From an uncultured Prevotellaceae bacterium (GTDB lineage: Bacteria; Bacteroidota; Bacteroidia; Bacteroidales; Bacteroidaceae), in assembly GCA_900315105.1 (NCBI GenBank), contig OMXX01000017.1:1-64000 (forward strand): a stretch of DNA of 64,000 nt. The letters run 5' to 3'. The translations under genes and the position numbers were made by a program. The notes beneath the pieces were generated by a model. The model saw only the letters and a list, made by a program, of their open reading frames with translations, searched no databases and was not told the origin of the DNA. Below, one piece after another: positions 8,822 to 18,073 of this stretch; position 1 is the first letter of the stretch; every line of letters begins with the position of its first letter.

Positions 8822-9859
8822 TTAATCATTTATTGAGCCGCAAATCGGGCATTTGCCTTTTTGTGAAAGGCGATTCCCGCAGTTGCCGCAGATATAATGC
8901 TTGCGTGATACCGTATAGTAGCGCTTGAGAGCGAAATAGCAGTATGCCACCAGCAGAGGGTAGCCCACGTAGTTGAGTGTCGTGATGCTGAATATGATAT
9001 AGTTGATAGCGCATACGCCTATCATTCCTGATAGGTAGAGTAGGGCATCTACAAGTGGCAGATTACGTTTCACATCATCTACCGCAGCTATGAATACTAT
9101 CGCCATTGCCCATACCGAAGACATGAATATTGACAGGATGAACGGCACTTGGAATGGGTTCAGCGTAGGATGATAGTAGAAGTGCTTCCAAGTCTCAGGG
9201 GCAAACATCTGTACTGATGCGTAGAATGTTGCTGCTATTGCCACTATGAGGCAGAGCAGGGTAGGGTAGAACGATGAAATGTCGCGGAAATGCACTATCG
9301 GGGCATTCCTGCGGTATATGTGTCGCATTACGTATGCAATACCAATCAGCACCACGATGATCAGCGAGATGATGATGTGCGAGTCGGAGAAGAACATGAT
9401 AGCCTGAGAGATAGGATCAACAGGCACAACCTTGGGCAATAGTTCCGTTTCGTGAATCCATCCCCATCGTCCTTCGTCGGTTGCAAGCTGAACCCATACC
9501 GAATCGATGGAGTCTTGCGGCAATATCCTTATGTCGCCCACCACTACATGATGATTCTTATATACGGCGAATGTATCAATCTCCATCTGCGACACCATCT
9601 CTTCCGGCTGCTGTACGAGCAACGAGATGGAGTCTTTATATACCTCGAAGTTATATCCCTCGGTAAAGTGGTGTGTGGAATAGAAGGAAATGGAATCCTG
9701 CTGTTCCTGTGTCAGAGTATCGCCTGTCGCAAGCGCATCATGAGCCTCGTCCTGCTCATTGATCGTGGAAGAATCACGATAGCAGGAAGTGAGGAGGAGC
9801 CCCCCCCCAATCCCCCATAGGAGGAATATTTTATATAGTATGTGTCGTAGTGAGGGCAT
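8822..9859 (-). CDS. Membrane protein with N-terminal lipoprotein-like signal and C-terminal zinc ribbon
   Basis: This 345-residue protein was not recognised as a named family. A signal with LLLTSC is followed by a ~130-residue exported region in which VWVQLATDEGRWGWIHETEL resembles a bacterial SH3 or variant-SH3 fragment. One membrane helix (~153-173) and about five further helices follow. The cytoplasmic tail ends in CGNCGNRLSQKGKCPICG, a four-Cys zinc ribbon. The stop is 5 bp before the C11 peptidase start. A sensor or envelope-maintenance role is possible, but nothing in the sequence settles it. Confidence 0.65.
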   Translation of the reverse strand: MPSLRHILYKIFLLWGIGGGLLLTSCYRDSSTINEQDEAHDALATGDTLTQEQQDSISFYSTHHFTEGYNFEVYKDSISLLVQQPEEMVSQMEIDTFAVYKNHHVVVGDIRILPQDSIDSVWVQLATDEGRWGWIHETELLPKVVPVDPISQAIMFFSDSHIIISLIIVVLIGIAYVMRHIYRRNAPIVHFRDISSFYPTLLCLIVAIAATFYASVQMFAPETWKHFYYHPTLNPFQVPFILSIFMSSVWAMAIVFIAAVDDVKRNLPLVDALLYLSGMIGVCAINYIIFSITTLNYVGYPLLVAYCYFALKRYYTVSRKHYICGNCGNRLSQKGKCPICGSIND

Positions 9860-10145
9860 GGCGTTTTAATTTACTATTTAGCTATTTACTATGTACTATT
9901 TATTTACTATTTTATTTAATTTACTATTTCCTGTTTCGCTATTGATTGACGATAAATAGTACATCAACCCAATAGTACATAAATAGTACATAGTAAATAG
10001 TCAAATAGTACATTTAATTATTTGCCTCTCCCGCCTTTTTTTCAAACGCAGAGGCGCAGAGACACAGAGTTTTCTTTTTTCTGAATAAATCTTTGCGCCT
10101 TTGCGTCTTTGCGTTAGAAAAGGAAAGCGATAGGCATGTTAATTA
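9860..10145. repeat. AT-rich TAGTAAATAGTACAT repeats and a CGCAGAG palindrome
   Basis: The left half consists of short units of (A)TAGTAAATAGTACAT in both orientations, similar to stretches at ~18685 and ~55980-56170. The right half (10045-10120) has AACGCAGAGGCGCAGAGACAC paired with CTTTGCGTCTTTGCGTT, a dispersed palindrome with another copy at ~50025-50085. No gene was seen. Confidence 0.6.
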
Positions 10146-12071
10146 TTAATTGTTAATTGAAACAACATTCATCTGACAATTCCTGCAGTCGAACTGCAAC
10201 TGGAACTCACGACCGTCGGAAATGGAAATTGTGAGCGGTTCTTTCCAAGGAGCACGTTTGCCCGACTTTGTGCAGAACCCCATCTCGTTGCGGAGGCAGT
10301 AGCGGCATTGCATGAGGAGTTGGGGAGAAGCGGCCTCTCCCCCCGCCCTCCCCCGTAGGGAGGGAGCCGATTCGTTTGTGCCTATCTCGAAAGAATCAGC
10401 CTCGATTCCCTGTTCCTTATAAAACTCCTTCGCCTTACGGTTTGAGGCATTATATAGGTAATTATATAAATAAGGTGTAGGGCGACCCTCTAAATCTCCC
10501 TGCGTAGGGCGACTTTCTTTTGGTTCTCCGGCTCTCTCCCTATGCAGGGAGAGCGGGGAGAGGGTCTCCTCGATTATTTCCCTTCTCATATTCGCCAGCA
10601 CGCTACTTGGAATGAATGCCTTCGTATCAATTTCAATATCCTTGCATTGGTAGATAGTGCCACCGAGCTTTGAGAGTTGTCGGCGGATATTCTCTTCCTG
10701 TGGCTTTGCTGCTGGCTGAAGCTCGCAGTCTGATTGAACCGTAGCCGTGCGTCCCACTTCATCCTTGGCTGTTAGAGTCAGCTTGCCGTTCTCTTCGTAG
10801 AGACGGAAAATGATATCTATCTTACGCTCACTCGAAGGCTTGGCAAGAAGTGTGGTGAATGCCTGATCAAGATTACGGAAGAGCATTGTGCCCGGCTTCA
10901 GCGATTCTGGCATACGCAAAGGGAAGATGCGGTTGCCCTCCACTTTGTTCACTCTGAAACCCACAAGTCCCGTCGGTGTGAGATAGCACAACCCGTCGCC
11001 ATTGGCAAATGAAGTGGTGGTGGAGATATTGAATGAATGGCCTCTGATCTCCTTCACCTTACCCACTGGTTCGCCCATCGCCTTCGGTGTGTCGAAAGAA
11101 ACGAGTCCTTGCTTCCTGCCTTCTGCGAAATAGGTGGTAAAGCCGCGGTTGAATGATTTCTGTATGTTAGGCGTGAAAGTGTAGGTGCATCTTCCGAATG
11201 AAGCGCGAGTGTATTTTTCAGGATTCTTACGCACTACCTCATTAAGTGCCTCGCTATATGCCGCCGTGATGTTCTTCACATAATCCACATCCTTCAACCT
11301 TCCCTCAATCTTGAACGAAGTAGCACCTGCATCTGCTAGTTTCTCAAGGTTGTTTATCTGTGCCATGTCTCGCAAGGAAAGCAGATGTCGCTCGCTTTCG
11401 AGAACCTTTCCGTTCGCATCCTTCAGCGTGAAAGCCAAACGGCAGAACTGAGCACACTCGCCTCTGTTGGCTGAGCGTTGGAAACAATACTGCGACGCGT
11501 AGCATTGACCTGAATATGATACGCACAAGGCACCGTGGACGAAGACTTCGAGAGGGAATACCCCTTCCCCCGCCCTCCCGAGGGAGGGAGCCTGTCCGAT
11601 CAAGGAGTCGTGAATATCTGCAATCTCCTTGATGCTCAGTTCTCTTGCCAGCACCACCCTGTCAAAGCCTTGGTCGAAGAGCCATTTCACCTTTTCTGCC
11701 GAGCGGTTATCCGTCTGTGTTGAGGCATGAAGCTCGCAATGCAGAGGCTTTTCTCTTTGTTTCAGAAGTGAGAGCAATCCCATATCCTGAACGAGGATTG
11801 CATCCACGCCGATGCTATCAAGTTCGTCAACGAGCTGAAGTGTGTCGTTAAGTTCCTCGTCATAGATAATGGTATTCACCGTCACGAAGACCTTGGCACC
11901 AAACTGATGTGCATACCTGCACAACTGCGCTATGTCCTCCACGGAATTACCCGCAGCAGCACGTGCACCGAAGCGTTGTGCTCCGATGTAAACGGCATCC
12001 GCTCCATGGTCAATGGCTGCTATGCCGCATTCAAGGTTCTTGGCAGGGGCTAATAACTCTAAAGATTGCAT
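10146..12071 (-). CDS. U32-family protein (RlhA/TrhP-like) with three in-frame repeat insertions
   Basis: This 641-residue protein belongs to the former peptidase U32 family, whose characterised members hydroxylate RNA bases (RlhA on 23S rRNA, TrhP on tRNA). The N-terminus LELLAPAKNLECGIAAIDHG and the Cys-rich block CVSYSGQCYASQYCFQRSANRG...CAQFCR are the family hallmarks. Further Cys pairs near the C-terminus (CRYCLRNEMGFC, CRNCQMN) may bind iron-sulfur or zinc. Three repeat arms are translated in frame: residues ~157-170 (APSLGRAGEG), ~502-527 (LSLHRERAGEPKE) and ~566-580 ([12 protein letters not shown]). They appear to lie in loops, because conserved motifs are undisturbed. Which RNA it modifies cannot be told from the sequence. 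Confidence 0.85.
   Translation of the reverse strand: MQSLELLAPAKNLECGIAAIDHGADAVYIGAQRFGARAAAGNSVEDIAQLCRYAHQFGAKVFVTVNTIIYDEELNDTLQLVDELDSIGVDAILVQDMGLLSLLKQREKPLHCELHASTQTDNRSAEKVKWLFDQGFDRVVLARELSIKEIADIHDSLIGQAPSLGRAGEGVFPLEVFVHGALCVSYSGQCYASQYCFQRSANRGECAQFCRLAFTLKDANGKVLESERHLLSLRDMAQINNLEKLADAGATSFKIEGRLKDVDYVKNITAAYSEALNEVVRKNPEKYTRASFGRCTYTFTPNIQKSFNRGFTTYFAEGRKQGLVSFDTPKAMGEPVGKVKEIRGHSFNISTTTSFANGDGLCYLTPTGLVGFRVNKVEGNRIFPLRMPESLKPGTMLFRNLDQAFTTLLAKPSSERKIDIIFRLYEENGKLTLTAKDEVGRTATVQSDCELQPAAKPQEENIRRQLSKLGGTIYQCKDIEIDTKAFIPSSVLANMRREIIEETLSPLSLHRERAGEPKESRPTQGDLEGRPTPYLYNYLYNASNRKAKEFYKEQGIEADSFEIGTNESAPSLRGRAGGEAASPQLLMQCRYCLRNEMGFCTKSGKRAPWKEPLTISISDGREFQLQFDCRNCQMNVVSINN
10331..10372. 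repeat. Family-B arm inside the U32 gene
   Basis: A full arm (GGCCTCTCCCCCCGCCCTCC...GGAGCCGATTCG). On the coding strand it reads [12 protein letters not shown]. Confidence 0.85.
10490..10566. repeat. Paired degenerate repeat arms inside the U32 gene
   Basis: Two short inverted blocks, CCTCTAAATCTCCCTGCGTA and CTCTCCCTATGCAGGGAGAG. A sequence similar to the first recurs at ~37505 (CCTCTAAATCCCCCTGCATA). The element is translated in frame. Confidence 0.6.
11562..11605. repeat. Degenerate family-B arm inside the U32 gene
   Basis: CCCCTTCCCCCGCCCTCCCG followed by AGGGAGGGAGCC, read as APSLGRAGEG on the coding strand. The same variant occurs in murB. Confidence 0.75.
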
Positions 12072-12079
12072 AGAACCGG

Positions 12080-12270
12080 CCTCTCCCCCCGCCCTCTCCC
12101 GTAGAGAGGGAGCCGATTCGGCAATGGGGGTAAGCTAATATTTTTGTTATAACTATAAACTATAAAGGAATAATGCCTTCCGCGCTCCGCTGTGGGAGTT
12201 CGCTATTATAAGGGATAATGCCTTTCGCCTTCCGGCTCCCTCCCTACGGGGGAGGGCGGGGGAAGGGGTA
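12080..12270. repeat. Two-arm family-B element between metA and the U32 gene
   Basis: The left arm is 12080-12121 and the right arm 12231-12270, in opposite orientation. The AT-rich spacer includes a short unit (GGAATAATGCCTTCCGC / GGGATAATGCCTTTCGCC) that appears twice. The element fills almost the whole intergenic gap. Confidence 0.85.
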
Positions 12271-13191
12271 TTACTTAATCTTCCTAATATCAAACGGCGT
12301 CTTCTGATAGACGTAATAGTTTATCCAGTTTTGGAACAGGAGATTGGCATGAGCACGCCACGTAACCACAGGACCCTTCTTTGGGTTATTGTCCTTGTAG
12401 TAGTTCTTCGGCATCTCCACATCGTCGCGCTTGTCCTTGTCGCGCATATACTCGTTATGAAGCGTCTCAGGATTATACTCCATGTGACCCGTGATGAAGA
12501 ACTCACGACCACGGCGAGCCATAGCCATACTGACACCCGACTCTGGCGACTCGGCAATGAGCGTCACGTCAGGCGATGCGATGATGTCCTCACGATACAC
12601 CTCGGTATGGCGTGAGTGAGGCATGGCGAAGGTATCGTCAAAGCCACGGAAGATAGGGTATCTCTCCTTACGCACGCAATGCTGACGGAAGATGCCGAAC
12701 ATCTTCTTCGGAAGCAAGTGCTTCTGTATTCCGTAGTGATGATACAGACCTGCCTGAGCCGCCCAGCAGATATACATCGTCGATGTAACGTGCGTGCGAC
12801 TCCAGTCGAATATCTTCGTGATCTCGTCCCAGTAGTTCACTTCCTCAAACTCCATGTTCTCCACAGGTGCACCCGTGATTATCATACCGTCGAATTTCTC
12901 GTCCTTCAGTTCGTCGAAATCGCGGTAGAACATCATCATGTGCTCTATCGGGGTGTTCTTTGAAGTGTGGCTCTTCAGTTTCATGAACGTGATGTCTATC
13001 TGAAGAGGGGTGTTTGACAGCAGGCGTATCAGGTCAGTCTCTGTCGTCACCTTGATAGGCATGAGATTGAGAATGACGATGCGCAGCGGACGGATATCCT
13101 GTGAATGTCCTCTGGTCTCATCAATAACGAAGATATTCTCACCTTTGAGAATGTCTATTGCAGGAAGTTTATCGGGTAATCTTAATGGCAT
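12271..13191 (-). CDS. metA: Homoserine O-acyltransferase of the MetA family, predicted acetyl-CoA type
   Basis: This 306-residue enzyme acylates L-homoserine in methionine biosynthesis. The family start LPAIDILKGENIFV, the catalytic Cys142 in YICWAAQAGLYH, Lys163, and ITGHMEYNPETL with the His/Glu pair (my count His236, Glu238) are all present. Residue 111 is Glu (TGAPVE). Published work on Bacillus MetA links Glu111 to acetyl-CoA use and Gly111, as in E. coli, to succinyl-CoA, so I infer an acetyltransferase. The annotation as succinyltransferase usual for metA may therefore be wrong here. The gene is flanked on both sides by two-arm repeats and has no visible riboswitch. Confidence 0.92.
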   Translation of the reverse strand: MPLRLPDKLPAIDILKGENIFVIDETRGHSQDIRPLRIVILNLMPIKVTTETDLIRLLSNTPLQIDITFMKLKSHTSKNTPIEHMMMFYRDFDELKDEKFDGMIITGAPVENMEFEEVNYWDEITKIFDWSRTHVTSTMYICWAAQAGLYHHYGIQKHLLPKKMFGIFRQHCVRKERYPIFRGFDDTFAMPHSRHTEVYREDIIASPDVTLIAESPESGVSMAMARRGREFFITGHMEYNPETLHNEYMRDKDKRDDVEMPKNYYKDNNPKKGPVVTWRAHANLLFQNWINYYVYQKTPFDIRKIK

Positions 13192-13201
13192 ATAGAACTG
13201 G

Positions 13202-13352
13202 CGGCCTCTCCCCCCGCCCTCCCCCGTAGGGAGGGAGCCGGAAGGCGAAAACCATTTACTATTAATTATTCATCGTTAATTACTCATTACTAATTGCGCG
13301 TGGGCTCTCCGGCTCCCTCCCTACGGGGGAGGGCGGGGGGAGAGGCCGCTCT
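13202..13352. repeat. Two-arm family-B element between the M13 peptidase gene and metA
   Basis: The arms at 13202-13245 and 13305-13350 are near-perfect inverted copies of ~40 bp around an AT-rich spacer (TTAATTATTCATCGTTAATT region). Transcribed, it would form a very stable hairpin. Confidence 0.88.
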
Positions 13353-13353
13353 T

Positions 13354-15549
13354 TTACCAAAGTTTAAGTCTCTTCTCTGGCTCCAGATAGAGCTTGTCGC
13401 CCGGCTTGATGTTGAACGCATCATACCACGCCTTGATGTGAGGGAGAGCACCCTTCACGCGCCACTCACCCTGTGAGTGAACATCGTTGAGCAGACGGTT
13501 GCGAATCTCCTTCTCCGTGATGTTCTGTCCCCAGACACCAGCGTAGGCACAGAAGAAACGCTGATCGGCAGTCAGACCGAGCTTCTCGCCTGAGTTCTCC
13601 TTTGCCACCTTCTCGTCAGCCTTCGCGTTCTGCTTCTCCGCATTCTTGAATGCCTGATAAGCCACCTCAAGACCGCCGTGGTCAGCAAGGTTCTCGCCCA
13701 AGGTCATCTTACCGTTTGCCTTCAAGCCTGGAAGAACCTCGATTGTTGAGAAGAAGTCAGCGTAGAAGTCACCGAGCTTCTTGAAGTTCTCCACATCCTC
13801 CTTCGTCCACCAGTCCGACATATTGCCGTCCTTGTCGAAGTGCGAGCCCTGATCGTCAAAGCCGTGAGTCATCTCATGACCGATAACCACGCCGATGGCA
13901 CCATAGTTGAAGGCATCGTCAGCCTCTGGGTCGAAGAATGGGTACTGGAGTATTCCGGCAGGGAAACAGATCTCGTTGGTCGTTGGGTTGTAGTAGGCGT
14001 TCACCGTCTGAGGTGTCATGTACCACTCGTCGCGGTCCACTGGCTTGCCCATTTTCTCGTCAAGATACTGCTTATGACGGAACTTTGAATATGCAAGAAC
14101 ATTGTCGTAGAGCGACTTGCTTGCATCAATTGTAAGACCGGAATAGTCCTTCCACTTGTCAGGATAGCCAATCTTTACATAGAAGGCATCCAGTTTCTCG
14201 CGTGCCACCTTCTTCGTGGCAGGTGTCATCCATTCCTGTGCGTCGATGCGCTCGCCAAGGGCAATCTGAAGGTTCTTCACGAGCTGCATCATCCTCTCCT
14301 TGCTTGAAGCTGGGAAATAACGCTCGCAATATATCTTGCCGAGAGGCTCACCGAGAATATTCTGCACGAGTGATGTTGCCTTACGCCAGCGTGGGTAGTC
14401 CTCCTTGCGACCGCTCTTCACGTGTCCGAAGAAATCAAACGACTCCTCAGCCACGGCATCGCTGAGCAATGATGTCGTGCCCATGATGAAGTCCCACTCC
14501 AGCTTTGCGCGGAGGTCCTCTGAGTTCATGTTCCTGATAAGCTCATTCAGGCCTTCCATGAACTTTGGCTGACCGAGCACCAGCTTCTCCACGTATTTCT
14601 TGTCGATGCCGCTGGCAGCAAGAAGCTCGTCGAGAGGGTAGTAAGGGTACTTAGCCTTGAACTCATAGAACGACATCTTGTTGTAGTTCTTCTCCACATC
14701 GCGAAGCTCCGTGCGTGAGAGTGAGAACTCGGCAATGCGTGTCTCGAGTTTCAGCACTCGCTCCATGCGCTGCTTTGCCTTCTCCTCCGTAAAGCCGAAG
14801 AGCTTGAACATATTCACCATGTGCTTGCGATAGGCATCCATGAGTGCAAGGTTTGCTGAATCCTTGTTCACGTAGTACTCACGCTGACCGAGCGACAGAC
14901 CGCCCTGATATATCTGGAAGATGTTGTTCTTTGAGTCCTTCTCGTCAGCCCCGAAGCCGAAGCCTGCGAAGAAGTCGCCGTCATACTGGCACTGGTCGTA
15001 CACGAACTTCATCAGCTCGTCAATGTCCTTCGCATCCTCAAGCTGCTTGATGAAAGGCATCGCTGGAGCCACGCCTTCCTTGTTACGGCGCACGGAGTCC
15101 ATAGCGAGGTTATAGAGGTCGCCAATCTTCTGTTCCAGACTCCCGTTCTCGCTCTTCTTCTGCGATAGTTCGGTGAGGATAGAGTTGATGCGCTTGCTGT
15201 TGTCCTCGCCCAGTTTGTCGAAACTGCCATAGCGTGAGTAAGCAGCAGGCAGCGGGTTATTCTTCATCCAACCGCCGCAAGCGTACTGATAGAAATCGTC
15301 ACCCGGTTTCACGCTGAGATCCATGTTCTCAGCCTTTATTCCGGCACCCAGCACCTTGTGCTGTGCCATTGTTGCCAAAGGCATAGATAGTAAAGCCATA
15401 GTAAAAACTGCACCCAAACAGCGGTTCAAACGGCGGCCCCTCACCTGCCCTGCGGGCATCCTCTCCCCAAGGGGCGAGGTTAGAGTTACCATTTTTCCGC
15501 TCTGGGAATTACTTTTTGAAATATCTTTCTTTCTGAATATTCTAAGCAT
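13354..15549 (-). CDS. M13-family zinc metallopeptidase (PepO/neprilysin type)
   Basis: The product is an exported zinc endopeptidase of 731 residues as read from 15549. The zinc motif HEMTH (~557-561) follows VVIGH, the third ligand region is ENLADHGGLEVAY, and the protein ends RLKLW, as M13 members do. The N-terminus is odd. MLRIFRKKDISKSNSQSGK is followed by a family-A repeat translated as TSPLGERMPAGQVRGR, and only then comes the hydrophobic signal (CLGAVFTMALLSMPLATMAQ). The repeat seems to have been inserted between the original start and the signal sequence. The Met inside it (MPAGQVRGRRLNR) may now serve as start and gives a positive n-region. Catalytic residues are intact. Confidence 0.9.
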   Translation of the reverse strand: MLRIFRKKDISKSNSQSGKMVTLTSPLGERMPAGQVRGRRLNRCLGAVFTMALLSMPLATMAQHKVLGAGIKAENMDLSVKPGDDFYQYACGGWMKNNPLPAAYSRYGSFDKLGEDNSKRINSILTELSQKKSENGSLEQKIGDLYNLAMDSVRRNKEGVAPAMPFIKQLEDAKDIDELMKFVYDQCQYDGDFFAGFGFGADEKDSKNNIFQIYQGGLSLGQREYYVNKDSANLALMDAYRKHMVNMFKLFGFTEEKAKQRMERVLKLETRIAEFSLSRTELRDVEKNYNKMSFYEFKAKYPYYPLDELLAASGIDKKYVEKLVLGQPKFMEGLNELIRNMNSEDLRAKLEWDFIMGTTSLLSDAVAEESFDFFGHVKSGRKEDYPRWRKATSLVQNILGEPLGKIYCERYFPASSKERMMQLVKNLQIALGERIDAQEWMTPATKKVAREKLDAFYVKIGYPDKWKDYSGLTIDASKSLYDNVLAYSKFRHKQYLDEKMGKPVDRDEWYMTPQTVNAYYNPTTNEICFPAGILQYPFFDPEADDAFNYGAIGVVIGHEMTHGFDDQGSHFDKDGNMSDWWTKEDVENFKKLGDFYADFFSTIEVLPGLKANGKMTLGENLADHGGLEVAYQAFKNAEKQNAKADEKVAKENSGEKLGLTADQRFFCAYAGVWGQNITEKEIRNRLLNDVHSQGEWRVKGALPHIKAWYDAFNIKPGDKLYLEPEKRLKLW
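15428..15480. repeat. Single family-A arm in the N-terminus of the M13 peptidase gene
   Basis: GGCCCCTCACCTGCCCTGCG followed by GGCATCCTCTCCCCAAGGGG. It is read in frame just before the signal-peptide core. No second arm was seen nearby. Confidence 0.8.
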
Positions 15550-16120
15550 ATTGTTTGTATTTTGCTAAATTTGTCTTTTGTTATTTGTTAAATTAATTAT
15601 TTGTTATTTGTCAATGACAACCCCTTTTGTCATGCGCATTTGTCCGCAATCGGGCTGAAAGCCCAGAAGCTCATAGCCCAGGGCAACGCCCTGTGGTTAA
15701 TGCCCCGCCTATCATTCGCCCTGTAAGGGCAAAAGCATTTATGTGTGTGAAAGGCTTTTGCCCCTTCAGGGCGAATAAACCACCTTCCGTGTACCCCAGG
15801 GCGATGCCCTGGGCTAAGTGCAACCTTGCCCTTTCAGGGCGCATTCCTCGTTCGCAAATCGGCATTCGGGCGCATTCCATTGGGGTAAATCGGCATTCGG
15901 GCGCATCCCATTGTTCGCAAATCGGCATTCGGGCGCATTCCATTGGGGTAAATCGGCATTCGGGCGCATCCCTCGTTCGTAATCGGAACTCATGCGCATT
16001 TCGTGGGCTTCATTACTAACTTCCCCCTCGCCCTTAGGGGAAGTCGGAGATTGAGTATCTCCGAGTATGTGCCAGAGGGTGTCACGTAGTGACGGGTGAG
16101 GGGCTACTGTTGAGTGGCCT
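15550..16120. repeat. Gene-free repeat cluster with a 63-bp tandem repeat
   Basis: At 15640-15845 there are palindromic blocks such as CAGGGCAACGCCCTG, CGCCCTGTAAGGGC and CCCAGGGCGATGCCCTGGG. At 15851-15972 two near-exact 63-bp tandem copies start TTCGCAAATCGGCATTCGGG, each with two internal half-units. A nested family-A arm follows (16022-16105). The open frames through the tandem repeat exist only because the period is a multiple of three, and I do not call them genes. Confidence 0.75.
16022..16105. repeat. Family-A arm with nested mini-element, downstream of the ABC-F gene
   Basis: CCCTCGCCCTTAGGGGA is interrupted by AGTCGGAGATTGAGTATCTC...GAGTATGTGCCA and then resumes GAGGGTGTCACGTAGTGACG. 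The interruption point is the same as in the copy at 6731-6812. Confidence 0.8.
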
Positions 16121-18073
16121 CTATTCCAATTTCATACTCAGCTCCTCCCAAGTCTCCATTTCCTTGTCCAGAGCCTCCTGCGTCTCAGTATATTGATTCA
16201 CGAGCTTCATGTCCGAGGCATTGGCAGGGTCTTCAAGTTTCTTGCCCAGCTCATCGAGCCTTGCCTCAAGCGTCGCAATCTTCTCCTCGCACGCCTTTAT
16301 CTGCTTCTGAATCTTATTTATCTTCTTCTGCTGCTCCTTACGCTCAGCGTATGAAAGGCTGGCATCTGAACCTTGTTGCGTGTTGGCCGTTCGCTCTCCG
16401 GCTCCCTCCCTACGGGGGAGGGCGGGGGGAGAGGCCGTCTGGCTCGTCGTCGCCTCCTCAATCGTCTCCGCATTATGGAATCTCAGATACTCATAGATGC
16501 CGCCCAGATGCTCACGAACCTTACCGCCACCGAACTCATACACCTTATCCACAAGGCCGTCGAGGAAGTCACGGTCGTGGCTCACTATGATAGCCGTACC
16601 GTCAAAGGCGCGGATAGCCTCCTTCAGCACATCCTTCGACTGCATGTCCAAGTGGTTCGTAGGCTCATCGAGGATGAGGAAGTTAACAGGCTCAAGCAAC
16701 AGGCGAATCATTGCAAGTCGTGAACGCTCACCGCCCGAAAGCACCTTGACGTATTTGTCGCTTGCCTCACCGCCGAACATGAACGCGCCGAGGATATCCT
16801 TTATCTTCAGTCGGATCTCACCCTTCGCCACGTTGTCAATGGTCTCGAACACCGTGAGGTTCTCGTCGAGCAACTGCGCCTGATTCTGCGCGAAGTAGCC
16901 AATCTGCGTGTTGTGGCCCACCTTCAGAGTGCCCTCATAGTCAATCTCGCCCATGATGCACTTCACCAGCGTTGACTTACCCTCACCGTTCTTGCCCACG
17001 AAAGCCACCTTCTCGCCACGCTTTATCATCATGTCCACGTTGGCAAACACCTGATGCTCTCCGTAGCTCTTTGCCACCTGATCGCAGATAACGGGGTAGT
17101 CGCCCGAGCGGAGGCAAGGAGGGAACTTCAATCGGAGCGCAGATGTATCAACCTCGTCAATCTCAATCGGCACAATCTTCTCCAGTTGTCTAATCCTCTG
17201 CTGCACCTGCACCGCCTTCGTAGCCTGATAGCGGAAACGCTCAATGAACGCCTTCGTGTCGGCAATCTCCTTCTGCTGGTTCTCGTAGGCACGAATCTGC
17301 TGCTCCCTACGCTCTGCGCGAAGCTTCACATACTCGTCGTACTTCACCTTGTAGTCAATCACCTTGCCGCATGAAATCTCAAGCGTGCGGTTGGTCACGT
17401 TATTGATGAAGGCACGGTCGTGGCTCACCAGCACCACGGCGCGCGAACTCTGCGACAACTGCTGCTCCAGCCATTGTATTGACTCGATGTCGAGGTGGTT
17501 GGTAGGCTCGTCGAGCAGCAGCACGTCAGGCTTCTGAAGCAGAATCTTCGCAAGCTCGATGCGCATTCGCCAACCGCCCGAGAACTCATTGGTAGGACGG
17601 TCGAAGTCTGTTCTGAGGAAACCGAGACCCGTAAGCGTGCGCTCAATCTCAGCCTCGTAGTTATCGCCGCCCATCATCATGTAGCGCTCATGCTCCTGAG
17701 TGAATTTCTCCACAAGAGCCATATACGCCTCCGACTCATAGTCGGTGCGCTCTGCCAACTGGCGGTTCAGTTCGTCAATCTTCTCCTTTAGCTCTGTAAT
17801 CTTCGCGAAAGCCTTTCTCGCTTCCTCACGCACGGTAGTGTCATCCTGGAGAATCATCACCTGTGGCAGATAGCCTATGGTGTAGTCGTTAGGCACGGCG
17901 ACTGTGCCCGAAGTAGGCTGCTGCTTGCCGCACAATATCTTTAGCATAGTGGATTTTCCTGCACCGTTCTTACCCACGAGGGCAATGCGGTCGCGGTCGT
18001 TTACCACGAAACTCGCGTCAAGGAACAATGGCTTCACGCCAAACTCCACTGTTAATCCTTCTACTGAAATCAA
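16121..18073 (-). CDS. ABC-F ATPase (translation-associated) with in-frame repeat insertion
   Basis: This 650-residue protein has two ABC ATPase domains and no membrane segments. Walker A motifs are GKNGAGKST (~35) and GKNGEGKST (~345). FSGGWRMRIELAKILLQKP and LSGGERSRLAMIRLLLEP are the signature motifs, and each is followed by LDEPTNHLD. Such proteins act on the ribosome (Uup/EttA/YdiF-type factors) rather than in transport. A Lys/Glu-rich coiled coil ends the protein (~575-650). A family-B arm at 16397-16437 is read in frame as [14 protein letters not shown] (~545-559), in the variable linker between the second ATPase domain and the coiled coil. Sub-family was not resolved. It is divergent from the trp operon. 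Confidence 0.88.
   Translation of the reverse strand: MISVEGLTVEFGVKPLFLDASFVVNDRDRIALVGKNGAGKSTMLKILCGKQQPTSGTVAVPNDYTIGYLPQVMILQDDTTVREEARKAFAKITELKEKIDELNRQLAERTDYESEAYMALVEKFTQEHERYMMMGGDNYEAEIERTLTGLGFLRTDFDRPTNEFSGGWRMRIELAKILLQKPDVLLLDEPTNHLDIESIQWLEQQLSQSSRAVVLVSHDRAFINNVTNRTLEISCGKVIDYKVKYDEYVKLRAERREQQIRAYENQQKEIADTKAFIERFRYQATKAVQVQQRIRQLEKIVPIEIDEVDTSALRLKFPPCLRSGDYPVICDQVAKSYGEHQVFANVDMMIKRGEKVAFVGKNGEGKSTLVKCIMGEIDYEGTLKVGHNTQIGYFAQNQAQLLDENLTVFETIDNVAKGEIRLKIKDILGAFMFGGEASDKYVKVLSGGERSRLAMIRLLLEPVNFLILDEPTNHLDMQSKDVLKEAIRAFDGTAIIVSHDRDFLDGLVDKVYEFGGGKVREHLGGIYEYLRFHNAETIEEATTSQTASPPALPRREGAGERTANTQQGSDASLSYAERKEQQKKINKIQKQIKACEEKIATLEARLDELGKKLEDPANASDMKLVNQYTETQEALDKEMETWEELSMKLE
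16397..16437. repeat. Family-B arm inside the ABC-F gene
   Basis: CCGGCTCCCTCCCTACGGGG...GAGAGGCCG, read antisense to the arm as [14 protein letters not shown]. This is a different frame from the copies in the U32 gene and in the DUF4353 gene. Confidence 0.85.

Noticed and set aside
15851..15972. Possible CRISPR array
   Set aside because: Only two long units, no unique spacers of even length and no cas gene.
15627..16019. Open frames through the 63-bp tandem repeat
   Set aside because: They exist because the period is a multiple of three. The translation is a repeat of the same words in several frames and on both strands.
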